Source: Phlebiopsis flavidoalba
Taxonomy: Eukaryota > Basidiomycota > Agaricomycetes > Polyporales > Phanerochaetaceae
Direction of reading: 5' to 3'
Assembly (NCBI GenBank): GCA_035772785.1
Contig: JAOCPU010000001.1
Span: 1,054,001-1,118,000 of the forward strand
DNA length: 64,000 bases
Below are positions 11,424 through 22,587 of the stretch, piece by piece. Below the pieces are notes generated by a model. It saw only the letters and a list, made by a program, of their open reading frames with translations. It was not told the DNA's origin and ran no database searches. A program made the translations under genes and the position numbers. How positions within the stretch are numbered: position 1 is the stretch's first letter; each line of letters starts with the position of its first letter.

Positions 11424-13310
11424 ATGTCTCCGTCCGGGTCCCGCTCTAGCGGAGATGACGTTCAGTTTTTGTATGAAAGACGGTATGTCATTTGAGTTAG
11501 TGGCTTTCACCCGCATACCTTCACTTACATGAGTTCGCAGAAGAAAACACTTTACCATGTCAAATATGTGACTTAGACTTGCTGGAGCTTACTGAAGACC
11601 TGAGGACTCTACATTATGAACACCATTTCTCTAAGAAACCGGAAGGTCCCTCTAACTCTGCAAGCTCGTCACGATCTGGCGGCCCTGAAGCTGGACCTTC
11701 GACCACCAAATCCCCTCTGAAGCCCCAGTCGAAAAACGTGTTTTCTTCAGTCTCAATTTCAGCGACGAAACGTAAAAGAAATGACTCTGGTCCCAAGGAA
11801 ACATTTCTGGCACTCTAAACGATTGGATCAACCCCCATATAACTTCACGCCAGGTATATATATGCGGTCGGATCCAGAGCCCGTAGGCTCATACCATCAA
11901 CAGGTCTTATACCCGTGATCAGAAAGCCCTTCTGAAGGCTCATGCGAAAAATGGTATCGAGAAGGCGTATTTATGCTCAGATGTAGCCGTGCATGTAGGC
12001 ACAGAGCCATGGGATAGAGGATGGGGTTGCGGGTAAGCCAGCCTAGTGCCTTTGCGATATATGCTCCTAACATCGTACAGATATCGCAACTTTCTGATGT
12101 CGTGCTCAGCACTGATTGGCCAAGAGCTGCAGCCTCTATACTTCCCTTTGTTAGAACGACCCTTTGCCCCCTGGAGTGCGGAATCTACAACAGTGGATAG
12201 AGGATGCGTGGTCGCAGGGTAAGCCATCCATACAAATATTCAGGCATGCCTCACGTCATATCGCCAGGATATGATGTTGAAGGTGCTCAGCAATTGAAAC
12301 ACAAGCTTGTCGAGACTTCCAAATGGATCGGAACGGCAGGTAGTCGGTCAATATTATACCTATCGCTTGTCTGACATTCAAGCAGAGCTATATGTTGCAT
12401 TTAGCTTTCGCGGTATACCGTATGCTACTCCATCTACAAGGATTAAACAGTCACTGATTAACTTCTCCAATTCAGAGCGAGTCTGGTAGACTTCGACCTG
12501 AGCAAGAGAGGTGCACAGACCAGCAGATTCCTCTCATGGAAGCGTAGACTGATCACTCTTACAGGCACTGCCGCACTTGTGCAATGGATCGTCGATTATT
12601 TCACCCAGGACGCTCCGAAGCAGACTGATGTCAACGAGGCACTTCGTGCGGCGTCGCCCGTAGTTGTCACAGACAAGCTGCCTATAGTTCTCCAGCATGC
12701 TGGTCATTCAAGAACGGTCATTGGATACGAACGACATCAGGGGAAGATCACATTACTCATGTTTGACCCCGGCAGGTGAGGCGTGGTTCATGACCCCCGA
12801 AAGGTTGTTACTCATCGAGGTCCAAGGCGTGTCCCACAAGACATTCGCGCGAAGCGGCTCTTGCTGCCATGGCACCTGTGGCGTCATCGAGCGACATTCC
12901 AAGTACATCCCGTCGACGCAAGTTATCACCTAAGAAAGTCATAAAGCGAATATTGCGTCCCCACAGTAGCAGTGCAAACGGCCCAAGTGAGAAGAAAGCA
13001 AAGCGGATTCGCGCGGGGCGAAGAAGTCATAGTAATCGATTCCGACGATGACGAGCCTGCTACCAGCAGCTACAAGCAGGCTGATGACCTGCCAGAGCTC
13101 AACCCGTCCAAAGTTTTGTCTGCTTTCCGAGTAATCCAATCAAATCTTGCGTAAGTGTCGACTGTAAGTTCCAGCGTCGTATCGCTGACGATTGGGGCTT
13201 CCAACAGTAAGAAAGACAAATATCAAATTCTATACTTCCCAATGACGGCGCCGCTCACAGATCAAGAGCGGCTCGAACGAAAGGTAGTCACGAGTAAAAA
13301 GATATCATAG
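11424..13310 (+). CDS. ZUP1: C78-family cysteine protease, ZUP1/Mug105-type deubiquitinase with C2H2 finger
   Basis: Probable deubiquitinase. Characterised ZUP1/ZUFSP and fission yeast Mug105 cleave ubiquitin chains; related UFSP enzymes act on UFM1. It starts at ATG 11424 with MSPSGSRSSGDDVQFLYER. The next exon holds a C2H2 finger, LPCQICDLDLLELTEDLRTL followed by HYEHHF, near 11555-11630. A Ser-rich linker with KRKRND follows. The catalytic block reads AKNGIEKAYLCSDVAVHVG, then DRGWGCG with the nucleophile Cys at 12028-12030. An intron splits this from YRNFLMSCSALIGQELQPLY. Later exons carry AQQLKHKLVETSKWIGTA, a FRGIP/VDF block, QWIVDYFTQDAP, LPIVLQHAGHSRTVIGYE (likely His) and LLMFDPGR (likely Asp). 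A Lys/Arg-rich tail with an acidic VIVIDSDDDEP motif follows. The last exon is YQILYFPMTAPLTDQERLER and the stop is at 13310. The linker exon changes frame near 11810, and the 12.8-13.1 kb part also changes frame. Confidence 0.8.
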
Positions 13311-13482
13311 CCCAGCCAAATCATGGTTTTCACCCCGTCATCTCACATTTTCCCTGGGACAGCGCGTACCGTATATTATTATATATATTTATAATCCCAT
13401 TCTAACAAGGTTAAATTTTCCGATTTACAAGGCTGGGAAGAGTGCTGCTGGGGGTATAACGGTAGCATGGATAGAGAAGCGG
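13311..13482. other. Convergent 3' spacer
   Basis: A short convergent spacer between the stops of the ZUP1-like gene and TFB3. It is AT-rich around 13370-13400 (TATATTATTATATATATTT), plausible as a bidirectional polyadenylation region. Confidence 0.5.
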
Positions 13483-14866
13483 CTACACACCCGCCATCAC
13501 AACGTCAGTGTCTGGGTTGGAAGATTGGGCTGCGGGTTCGGTAGTGTTATGCAGGCCCTGTAGAGGAGCTAGATCGAGTCCAGCGACAGCAAATCTCAGA
13601 GCTCTCTCCCATGCCTCCTCTACGCGCCGCGCGGTAACCTCCTGCTCGCATGATGCCTTCGCGGTCCCTCCTAACGGCTTCGCTAGCAGGGTCCTCATAG
13701 TTGTCCCGTAGCGTAAATTTGTCCTCGTAAGCATACCAATTGTCCTCGATGGGAACATGCGGCACATCCGGGACAAACAGTGCCCTTGTTCGCACGGTTT
13801 CGGAGGAGCTTCGAGGACGATGTGAAACTCGTCGAGAGACGGCGCGCGCAGGACGCGCGGACGCCCGTTTCTGCGCCTCCGCTTTTGATTTTGCAACGAG
13901 CTTGGCCGCGTCTTTCGTGCTCGTCTCGAGCCTGTCGATGAGCTCTTGTCGTCCCTTTTCACGCTCCTCGCGCTCCTGTTCTTCGATTCTGCGGAGCTCT
14001 GCTGCCCGCTGTTCTCGCTCAAAGCGATCTGCTTCCTCTTGCTCCCTCAGGTACTGAGCATACTGCTCTTCCCGTTGGATGTTGAGTTCTATTAACGCTG
14101 CGTTCTCTTGTTGTGTACCTAGCTATACGAGCTTCGGTCGCGGGAACGTCAATGTCGTTGATTAGATTGAAAGCTGGGCCGCATCAGACGGGGTATGCAT
14201 AGTCAGGAGGTTGACGTACTGATGTCTTCCACCTCTTCCAGGTAGTCATTATACGTACGCAAGTCGGGGAAATCCTCCGAACGCTTGTTGAAACTGCCAT
14301 CGGGGTGAGCGGAGAAGACCAAAAGAAAACAGCGGCATTTACTCCTTAGCTATACGCCGACGTACGGCCACCTCCTTTTCAACACCGAAGATCTTCGAAC
14401 GTTTGTGGCGTGAACGCTAGCTTCCGCAGTGTTCGGATTTTGCATATGGGACACGGTGCAGGGCCTAATGTGAACAGACGATCGATACATGACTCGCACC
14501 TAGAAGAAGCACGAGGTCATTAAATACAATACATCAATAGAGCTCTCTTTTTCGATGCGACTTACATTTTATGGTAGCATGCGCTTACAAGGAGACGAAG
14601 CTTGGGATTTAGGTATCGATCTGATTTACAGACCGGACATTGATCGTCCATAGACTTTTGACGTATGAGCCTACGTCCCGCATCTCTTCAACACAAAGAA
14701 CATCGACTTACGAAGAACTCTGACGTTCGCCCAGGGGGTCTTTCACTCCGCCGCCAAATATTGTGGTGGAGGTACTTTGGACCTGCGGATTATTAGAGCG
14801 CACATTTGTGGCAGCTGTACTTCCGCCCTTCCGAATAGTAGTACCACGGAGCCCAGCTGCTGCCAT
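13483..14866 (-). CDS. TFB3: TFIIH/CAK assembly subunit TFB3 (MAT1 homologue), RING finger protein
   Basis: Assembles the Cdk-activating kinase and tethers it to core TFIIH, acting in the nucleus in transcription initiation and repair. The N-terminal C3HC4 RING is clear. It begins MDDQCPVCKSDRYLNP near 14651 and continues LRLLVSACYHKM. After an intron comes CESCIDRLFTLGPAPCPIC, then LRKLAFTPQTFEDLGVEKE. Downstream are FNKRSEDFPDLRTYNDYLEE, FNLINDIDVPATEARI and a long Glu/Arg coiled coil at about 13900-14110. The C-terminal part has DEFHIVLEAPPKP, VPIEDNWYAYEDKFTLRDNY and VEEAWERALRFAVAGLDLAP. The stop is at 13483. An upstream exon at about 14713-14866 is supported by a GTAAGT donor near 14713 and a CAAAAG acceptor just before the RING exon. 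The start is uncertain. At least three frame changes occur in the last exon, although TFB3 is essential in yeast, so sequence error is likely. Confidence 0.85.
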
Positions 14867-15143
14867 TTCTACTGGCCATGGTGGTCGATGCACAAGCCAC
14901 GGTGCATTGACAGCGCCTCCCAGTGTTAATGACGCCTGGGCGCGTATCAATTCCTGACAGGGGAAACAGCACGTCAGCAAAATGATGATTGCTAAGACTG
15001 CTTAGAGTTTCGCTGTCCAGGTTCTGCACTGCAGCTCTATCCAACGCCATATATAAATTGCGTGTGTCAGCGCAATCATGCTATTCCTCGAAGCAGCGCG
15101 GCCATTCTGGCATCCAGATCCCACTATTTTCTTGCTTTTCTAG

Positions 15144-16446
15144 TTGCCGCACTGGCGTGGCAACTCTTCCGTCGTTTTACCCTTCCTCTCATCGGTGGCC
15201 GTACGCACGAACAGCACAAGCCCGATGGCCGAATCGCTGCCAAAGACTCGGGAGGAATGGCTCAAAGCTCTTGACGAACTCCCAGAGAACCCGACCAAGA
15301 TTCCAGCGTTCTTCTTTGGGCCATGGTTCTCCCATGTTAATCACACCAGAATCCCAGGGCCGAACCGCGGCTCAAACCCCTATTCTCAAATTTTACAGGC
15401 CCAAATGGGTCCTCTCGCTACTTTCCTGAGAGACTTTGGTCCGACCTTGCTCAAGAAGTACAAACCACGAGCCATCGTTGTGTTTAGTGCGCATTTGGAC
15501 ACGACTGACGAACAACTAGGTCAGTCGGGATTGAATCAGTTAATCAAACAAATGTCTGACAGGCTCACGTCAATCTTTCCGCCCAGTTTCGGATTATGGG
15601 GAAGAGAATCCTTTGTTCTATGACTACTACGGTTTCCAACCCAGCCTATACGATATCAAATTCAAATCTCGCGGGGATACCAACATCTCTCGACGGGTTG
15701 TAGAGTTACTCTCGACGGTGCGCGGCGCAGTTTACCCCACACCACAGTCAATCGTTGACGGTTGTCTAGGCTGGGTATACGCGCTCGAACATCTCCTAAG
15801 TCCGAGCCCCGTGGGCAGGATGGTCGTGGACAGGTGGTTTCAGGGTTCGATCACGGCGTCTTCCTGCCCTTCAATCTCATGTTTGGGGATGAGTTTTTCA
15901 TGAGGCTGTGCCGATCGTGGAAGCGTCCATTGACGGTACCCTGGACGCTGCGAGAAATTGGGAACTTGGAAAGGCAGTCAGCAAGCTGAGGTAAACATTA
16001 TTGGTCCATTTCTAAAAAGCAAATAACACTCACGAGCTGCGTAGGGAGGAGCAAGTACTTGTTTTTGTGCCGGCAGGGGTTGACCATTCACAGATCTTCG
16101 TGATTTCTCAGCATTCGCAGAAAGCTCCGCTGGGCCTCGCATATGCGCGCTTGGTTGATTAACGCTGAAACGGCCATTCTAGATGGCAGTCATGAAAACT
16201 GACGTGAGTTCAACACAGTTCCTGGTCGACATGGCTGCCCGCTGACTGATGGGATCGTTTATCTAGCCCGCCGAGCGCAAGACGAGCATGCTCGATCTAA
16301 CAAGGCATCCTGGCTTCCGTTTGGCGCACCCTCATGCCGACCATTTTGTTCCCCTGTATGTTGCCGCTGGCGCAGGTGAAGACGGCGTGAGTGCATGTTG
16401 TGTCCCTGCGATATATGGAGCCCCTACGATTGCGTTTGGCTTGTAG
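15144..16446 (+). CDS. LigB-type extradiol ring-cleavage dioxygenase (4,5-DOPA dioxygenase-like)
   Basis: Class III extradiol dioxygenase family. Members open catechol-type rings using a His-bound metal; the substrate here is unknown. The conserved start is MAESLPKTREEWLKALDEL at 15225, then LPENPTKIPAFFFG. The metal motif GHGSPML appears in a neighbouring frame near 15320-15345, so one indel lies there. Next come MGPLATFLRDFGPTLLKKY and PRAIVVFSAHLDT. After an intron there is ENPLFYDYYGF and IKFKSRGDTNISRRVVELL. Then FDHGVFLPFNLMFGDEF, with the second metal His, and EASIDGTLDAARNWELGKAV. The C-terminal part has KTSMLDLTRHPGF, RLAHPHADHFVPLYVAAGAG and, after an intron, IYGAPTIAFGL with a stop at 16446. 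Upstream at 15110-15190 an overlapping frame encodes a hydrophobic segment (YFLAFLVAALAWQLF) that could be an N-terminal membrane anchor. Confidence 0.8.
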
Positions 16447-17089
16447 GCCGAGTAGCAGTCGTTGATTGGATGCATCATGAACATTTGGAGAAATTTTTGT
16501 AAACCAGAAGGCCGATCGTTGCTGTACGACGCTTGCTTGCGACCCTGCGCGGTTACAGGTGTGACGTACCCGCCACATGCCTGCCTTGAACTGAGCAACA
16601 GGGTTCGAAGTTCGAGCTGCGAACTCCGCCCTTTGAATGGACAATGCCACGTGAGCGCGCCAAATCACCAGCTTTAAGGCAGCCTGTGCTCTTTCAATCA
16701 ACCCACTCGCATCTCTCTCATTTGTAGCCCTAAGTATTACTCTGCAGTATTCGCGCAGTGCGCATGTCTGGTGGGGCATCAGGTAAGCGGCAGCAAGTCT
16801 GAGTCAGTGCTGTGCTGATTGCTCTGAATAGTTGTTTCACTTTGATATAAACCTGCGCTCTCTCGCCACTCGGTCTCTCCAAAGTTCTGCTGGGTTCCCA
16901 AGGCCCACTCCCTATCTTTCGTCGCTCGAGTTTGGGACGTCGCTACTGTATATCCCATATAATCGCCATTTAGTGAGTAAAATAGGTCTGATAACGCGAC
17001 AAAATAGCTCGCTTAATGATCTCCACAAACGCAGTTGTGCTCACTCACACATCTCTTTGAGCACCAAATCATTAACACACTCCGGTGCA
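16447..17089. other. Upstream region of the PKA gene
   Basis: The 643 nt between the dioxygenase stop and the first plausible PKA start contain no recognised gene. The minus-strand frame at 16297-16779 (160 codons) overlaps the dioxygenase 3' end and has no known motif. CT-rich tracts before 17090 fit a long PKA 5' leader. Confidence 0.45.
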
Positions 17090-18562
17090 ATGGACAAATC
17101 GCTTCTCCCACCGTTTCGATCTACATCGCTGCCTAACACTACGTTACAACTTCATACTCGCCTCCCCCCTTCCTTCACGGCGCGGGAGCACACTACCCAA
17201 ATGGCCGTTGAAGAGCCGTTGACGCCACCCCCCTATCGCCCGGAAATAGCGATCACGGCGAACTACTTCACCCTGATGCTATGCAAGGTGTAGAACGACA
17301 AGCCTCGTCTCTCCACAGAAGCCACCGCGGTAGCTCAAACCAGGCAAGCCACACAACCAGAAGCAACCATGGAAGTAGACCTGCCTAAGTCTATACAACC
17401 TGCTGCCCGGCATCTTGAGGATGAGCAATCACACGTACACCGAGGTGGTACTCTGCGTTTAACCGATTTTGAGGGTGAAAGGAACTCTCGGTGCGTAACA
17501 AACAGCTATGATCACCACGCTCGCTCACGCGCTGCGACGCTACTAGGGACTGGTACCTTCGGTCGTGTTCTCCTTGTTCGTCTGAGGAACTCATCTCAGC
17601 CATCCACGCAAAACTGCTTCGCCATGAAAGTTCTCAGGAAAACTGAAATCGTTCGGCTGCGCCAGGTCGAACATGTCAACGCAGAGCGTTATATCTTGTC
17701 ACGCGTGCGGACACCCCTTTGTTTGTGGACTTGTACGCCACATTCCAAGACAGTCTCAACATCTAGATATGTTACTCTCGTACGTCCCCGGCGGAGAGCT
17801 CTCTTACTCATCTCCGGCGGGCCAGCGGTTCACTCCCGACGTTACTCGCTTTTACCTCGCCAACATCATCTTGGCACTGAAATACTTACACTCCTTCAAC
17901 ATCATCTACCGTGATCTCAAGCCCGAAAACCTTTTGCTCGACTCGAGGGGCTATCTCAGGCTCACAGACTTTGGGTTCGCCAAGATCGTTGACGACCGTA
18001 CATGGACCTTGTGTGGAACCCCCGAGTATCTCGCCCCCGAAATCATCCAATCCGACGGCCACGGGAAGGCTGCCGATTGGTGGGCATGCGGTATCCTGGC
18101 GTACGAAATGATGGTGGGGTATCCTCCATTTTTCGACGAGACAGCATACGGCATCTACGAGAAGATTCTCAAAGGGAAGATCCACTGGCCGAGAGACATG
18201 GACCGGCTGTCGCGAGACATCGTCAAGGCTTTCCTACATCCAGACCGATCCAAGCGATTGGGCAACCTCATTGGCGGCGCCCAAGATGTCTTGGACCCAT
18301 CCTTGGTTCCGCGGCGTTGACTGGGACGCCTTAGAACGCCGTGAAATCAGGGTAAGGTTTTTTTTCGCCTTTAGAAGCTTGAACTAAAATGTTCTGTCAG
18401 GCTCCGATCATTCCTCACGTAACCTCACTCGAGGATACGCGCCATTTCTCCCGCCTTCCCCTTCCACCAGCCGAAGAAATACCTGGTCTTATTCGGGAAG
18501 AGAGACCCCGAGACCTTCACCAACGTTTCGATCCCGTTGAATATCAATTTCAGGAATTCTGA
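17090..18562 (+). CDS. pka1: cAMP-dependent protein kinase catalytic subunit (AGC kinase)
   Basis: Phosphorylates Ser/Thr in basophilic sites downstream of cAMP, once freed from the regulatory subunit. All kinase landmarks are readable. The glycine loop is GTGTFGRVLLVR near 17550-17580, followed by the catalytic Lys in CFAMKVLRKTEIVRLRQ and YVPGGEL near 17790. The catalytic loop is IIYRDLKPENLLLD at about 17903-17942, and the metal motif is TDFGFAKIVDD. The activation segment is WTLCGTPEYLAPEIIQSDGH with its phosphorylatable Thr. Next come KAADWWACGILAYEMMVGYP and, after a frame change near 18296, HPWFRGVDWDALERREI. After an intron the C-tail ends in the PKA-type hydrophobic motif YQFQEF immediately before TGA 18560-18562. 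The N-terminal extension is unclear: from ATG 17090 the frame meets TAG at 17291-17293, and ATG 17369 (MEVDLPKS) is the alternative start. Two further frame changes lie near 17475 and 17700-17760. Confidence 0.9.
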
Positions 18563-19166
18563 AATTAGCGACACCTTTCCACTCCTTAGTTGACCGTGAG
18601 GCATCGTTCGAGGTCTCTAGTATTGGATCCGATGATGACCTGATCAATATCCAGGGCTCCGGACAATTGTCTAGGTTTCCCTAATTTATGGTGCTTCAAG
18701 ACGTTCATTTGATGATGTATTTTTTCTACTGCCGTTCTTGTCATACCCTTGATTGTAGCCCTGACGAACTGACCCTCGCTGTATATATACTTCGTTCTTC
18801 ATTTTTTTCATTGTACATGTTTTATTCTCCAGGCTTTACCTGGCATTCACACACGCCGCGATCTATACCCCGGTGGGGTATCGCGCATCATCTATCATCT
18901 TTTTTTTAATTTGCTCAGACTGGTCGCCTTTGCTTACATTATCCGATAGTGTACATCCACCGTGAACACGCAGATTGAACGTAACGCGGATACGCAATTT
19001 GTGCAGTCCTAAGGTCATGTCCACGTCGAACGGCGAATAAAACAAAGTATGACAGTTCTATCAGGTCCTATCACACGGTTTCAATGGTGTTCGTCTCAGC
19101 AGAGGAAGCTCCGAGGCTCCTATTCAGCAAGCCGGACTGCTATAATAAATATCAGTGGCCGTGATG
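18563..19166. other. 3' region of the PKA gene, no other gene seen
   Basis: T-rich plus-strand tracts (18720, 18805, 18899) fit a 3' untranslated region and polyadenylation zone. No gene was recognised. Confidence 0.5.
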
Positions 19167-21339
19167 TCAACTCTCCGGAGGCATGGAACGATGTGGACGT
19201 ACGCTCATGTCTTGCTCGAGGCCTGCAAAAGCCATGGGAGCCAAACTGCGGTCAACAGTAGGATTCCCCGTAGCTCTGCTGTGCTCGTGGCGAGATGCTG
19301 AAGCAAAAACAACCTGTTTATCGTTTCGAAACCAGTCCCGTGCGTTTAGACTTTCCCACGAGTCAGAGAGGCTTGACGCAGAGAAGAAGAAGAAATCAGC
19401 TTTACAGAGGCAAGCAGTGCATTGGCGTACACTGATCTTCGTTAAGTTCAAGTTATGTTCCAAAACAGACTTGGTGAACTCTCACGTCCGCATAATGGCA
19501 AGAGAACTTCTCGCCCATCAGTCAGATGTAAATCGGGGGCCAATCGGTCGCACTCACCCGCGAGAAACACCAAGTTATCCGGCTGCGTAATTCTCTTCCA
19601 CAGCATGCATGTAAATCTTGAAATCTTATGCTCTGGTAAACGCTACTCACCGTGACGAGCGATATCATACATATAAAACTACCACCAAGTCACGTACGAA
19701 AGTCGGCCGTCAAGTCATAAAACGTAAGACCCTAATTCTTACCTAGTCAGAAGTCCGGTATTTAATGTATAGATCATTAGGCTCTTGGCTAAGGACTGTG
19801 TGCTGTGCAAATACCATTGTGAGCATGACAAGATCGTGGGTTCTGCGGACATACCTCCGGGTTGAAGTCGATTGCATACGCAGCAAGTAGAAGCAAATGG
19901 CAACAGCGGTACTGACACTGGAGGCAATATCCAAGGAAAGGTCCAGATATAAGTTTCCACTAGTTTGCATCATGAGCTTAATGTAGCCAGTAAACCAACA
20001 GAGTCAACACACGTTGATTTGCGAAAAAGGTGAGGAAGGTGTTGACGAAGAACCTTGAGAATACTTAATGAGTACCTTGGGAAGAGGACGCAATCTCCGC
20101 CTCGAATACATTCTAATACCAAGCTCTGTGGTCAGAACTATAGTGTCATTTGAAAATTGATATTCACATAAGCGAATCACTTGCGAGTCATGGGTAGAGA
20201 TGCATACCAAAGGTCATTACTACGAGCACTGCCTTATGAGACCAGAAGCATGAGCGATATAAGTTTTTGTAATGACAGTATGGCCCCAGCGTACCAGGGT
20301 GCCTGTGAGAACTTTATTCTTGCTGCTAACTAGTGCGTGGTTGGTATAATTCAGGAGAGTATGATATAGAGTTAATTCTACGGATCCAAACTCGATACGT
20401 GAACCAGCTAATCGAAGTAAGGTGAGTCTTGAAATTCGTAGGCTGACCGAATGTTTCGTTTTACCATTGGACTAAGAAGTTGATCGGAGCCTACCCATTG
20501 GTGTCAGTGATTTGCCTAACAAGATGCTTGCTCAAGAAACACAACTATAATCAACACGACCGTCTACCAGTGCCAGGAGATTACCGTAAGTCAGAACACG
20601 CGAGAGTGCCTCGAAAACTAGTGCTTACGGGTAAACTCCTGTCAATGTGTGCCAATATAGACCTCAGTGCTTATATATAACCAGTGTTTGGATCGTGTGC
20701 ACATACCATGGAAAAGGCAAGAGTAGCACTAGTGTATTCGAAAAGTTAGTTACCAAGTACCTAGGAGGTCAGCGTTGTATGTGTGTGTATTCTCGTAGCT
20801 AGCGGATTTACCAATAGAGAGAATGAAAAGTCAAGCCCATGTGAACCGTTTTCAGTAGCCTGCGGGTGAAAATCAGGCGAGGAATGAAAGAGGAATGTCG
20901 GTAAATTGAATTACTTACAAAATAGCAGCTACCTAAGGGAACGTGCTACGTGTGAAGCAAAATATGTGGTAAAAGAGAGGTCTTGCGTACCGAAAGCTTC
21001 AAGGCTCCTCGCTCCTTCTGCGCCCCTTGGAAATAAATATAGCACTGTAAACACAAAATGCCGTACAAAACTGAGTGAAAAGCTCAGCATATTACCCGCT
21101 CAATGACATGATGGGCACCTGGCATACATTGTGGCAACCAGGACTCCTATTAATACTGCTCCAAAAAGACCGTTCCAGGACGTCGGAAAAGTTGGAGTGG
21201 TTTTCAAACCCATAAAATCAATTCGAAAGAGCTGAGGTAGGAATATGAGAAGTGAGCAATGAGCGCCGAGTGGTGGTGCTTTGAGGCTCATATAAAGCAT
21301 AGCTACGCTGTGTGCCTGTTTGCGATACGAATTGGTCAT
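19167..21339 (-). CDS. Multi-pass membrane protein resembling basidiomycete DUF6534 family
   Basis: DUF6534 proteins are mushroom-type membrane proteins of unknown function with several transmembrane helices. I see the expected order of fragments on the minus strand. The N-terminal exon is near 21100-21200 and reads TSWNGLFGAVLIGVLVATMY, like the conserved LGA...IG..VAT start. The most conserved part lies at 19740-19970: LDLSLDIASSVSTAVAICFY, then a basic turn (RRYVRRTHDL), then in the next frame LMIYTLNTGLLTR. A C-terminal tail near 19330-19370 reads ESLNARDWFRND, comparable to the family's LNAR tail. Exons between 20 and 21 kb are poorly resolved because frames change often. The family call rests on remembered conserved strings, and the gene could be decayed. 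The gene has no partner I can name. Confidence 0.55.
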
Positions 21340-22587
21340 AGCAGCCGAACATCAAATGAACTCAAGGAGCAGGGTCGATTTGGTGCCATTGCGTGGGGAC
21401 GTCGACCTCCATATAGGAATCATCAAAATCATTAAAAAGCGTCAGAGGTGGTATCTCATTCTCTCTCGAAGCCAACCAATGTGCTAGACCACTTTAAGAT
21501 GGCAAAAGCGAAGCGTCTTACGTGCATGGACGGTCTCCGAGTCAACTGCGGCCACTGTTCCAAATTCCAATGGAGTCAGCAAACTGTCCACGAATTTGAG
21601 GAGATTGAACTCACTTGGACTTCTTCAAGGGATTACAAAAGTCGTATGCAGGACTGCCATGAGTAGCCTGGGGAATTGATAGAGTCTGCGGTCATCTTTC
21701 AATCAGCTGTAAGCTTCAAGTTTGCACTGACTAAGAATGCTGCCGCAGCAACCCTTGAAGAGTGAGCGATGAAGTATCAGATTCTCTTCGCCCTAGGGAT
21801 GATAGAGTACAGCTCCCGGCAGAGAGATCATACCGTGCGAGGTCTCGTCAATAGAGTGACTCTGATACGAGGAGCCTCCAGACGGTCCCGGCCGCTGTTG
21901 TTGCTCCGGTTCGCCGGAAGAATCTCGGAAGAATCCGTAGCAGGGCCCTAGCGCTGAACGCCACCGCTACGGCGCCTAATCGGCCGAGACTTCGAGACTT
22001 GACATATTTCCTTGACTACAATGCCCGCTAGGTTGAAGGTCATACATCATTTGAGTATGTGATGATCATTCGATAATGCTACTTTGTAATTCCATACATC
22101 CACGTCTTTTCAGGTACTTATGATCAGTTATGCTCAGAACACTTTTCAAAGTGACCTGATTTTTTGACTACTTTAGACCTTTGCTTGCTCCAATCCGAGT
22201 CCTGTGAGTCAAAACTGTTGTATCGTCTGGCATTAGCTCGGCGACAGCTAAGCCAAATCATTCCACTACAATTCTCACCACCATCAGAGCCATGGTAACT
22301 AGGAGTAAGTATCACAGATTCAACAAAGCTATGACATATAATCTTAATGACTTGGATCAGAAAACTCGGATTTTAGTGCTAGGACGACTGGAGTAATCTT
22401 GATTATGAAAAGTAGAGCTACCGGATGCTAGGCAACATCGGTTTTGAAAGTGTAGAGCCATCTCGTGTCAGCGAGACTTGAGTTGAATCCGACGGGCGGT
22501 GAGTCTCTTCTTTGGTGTGAAGTCCAGTATCTCCTGCTAAGCATACTAAGTACGTCTGACGGACTACTTTCCTACATGATAGAGTCA
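21340..22587. other. Gene-poor stretch, AT-richer
   Basis: No gene was recognised. Short frames of at most about 75 codons lie on both strands. Base composition is visibly more AT-rich than in the flanking housekeeping blocks. Confidence 0.45.
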
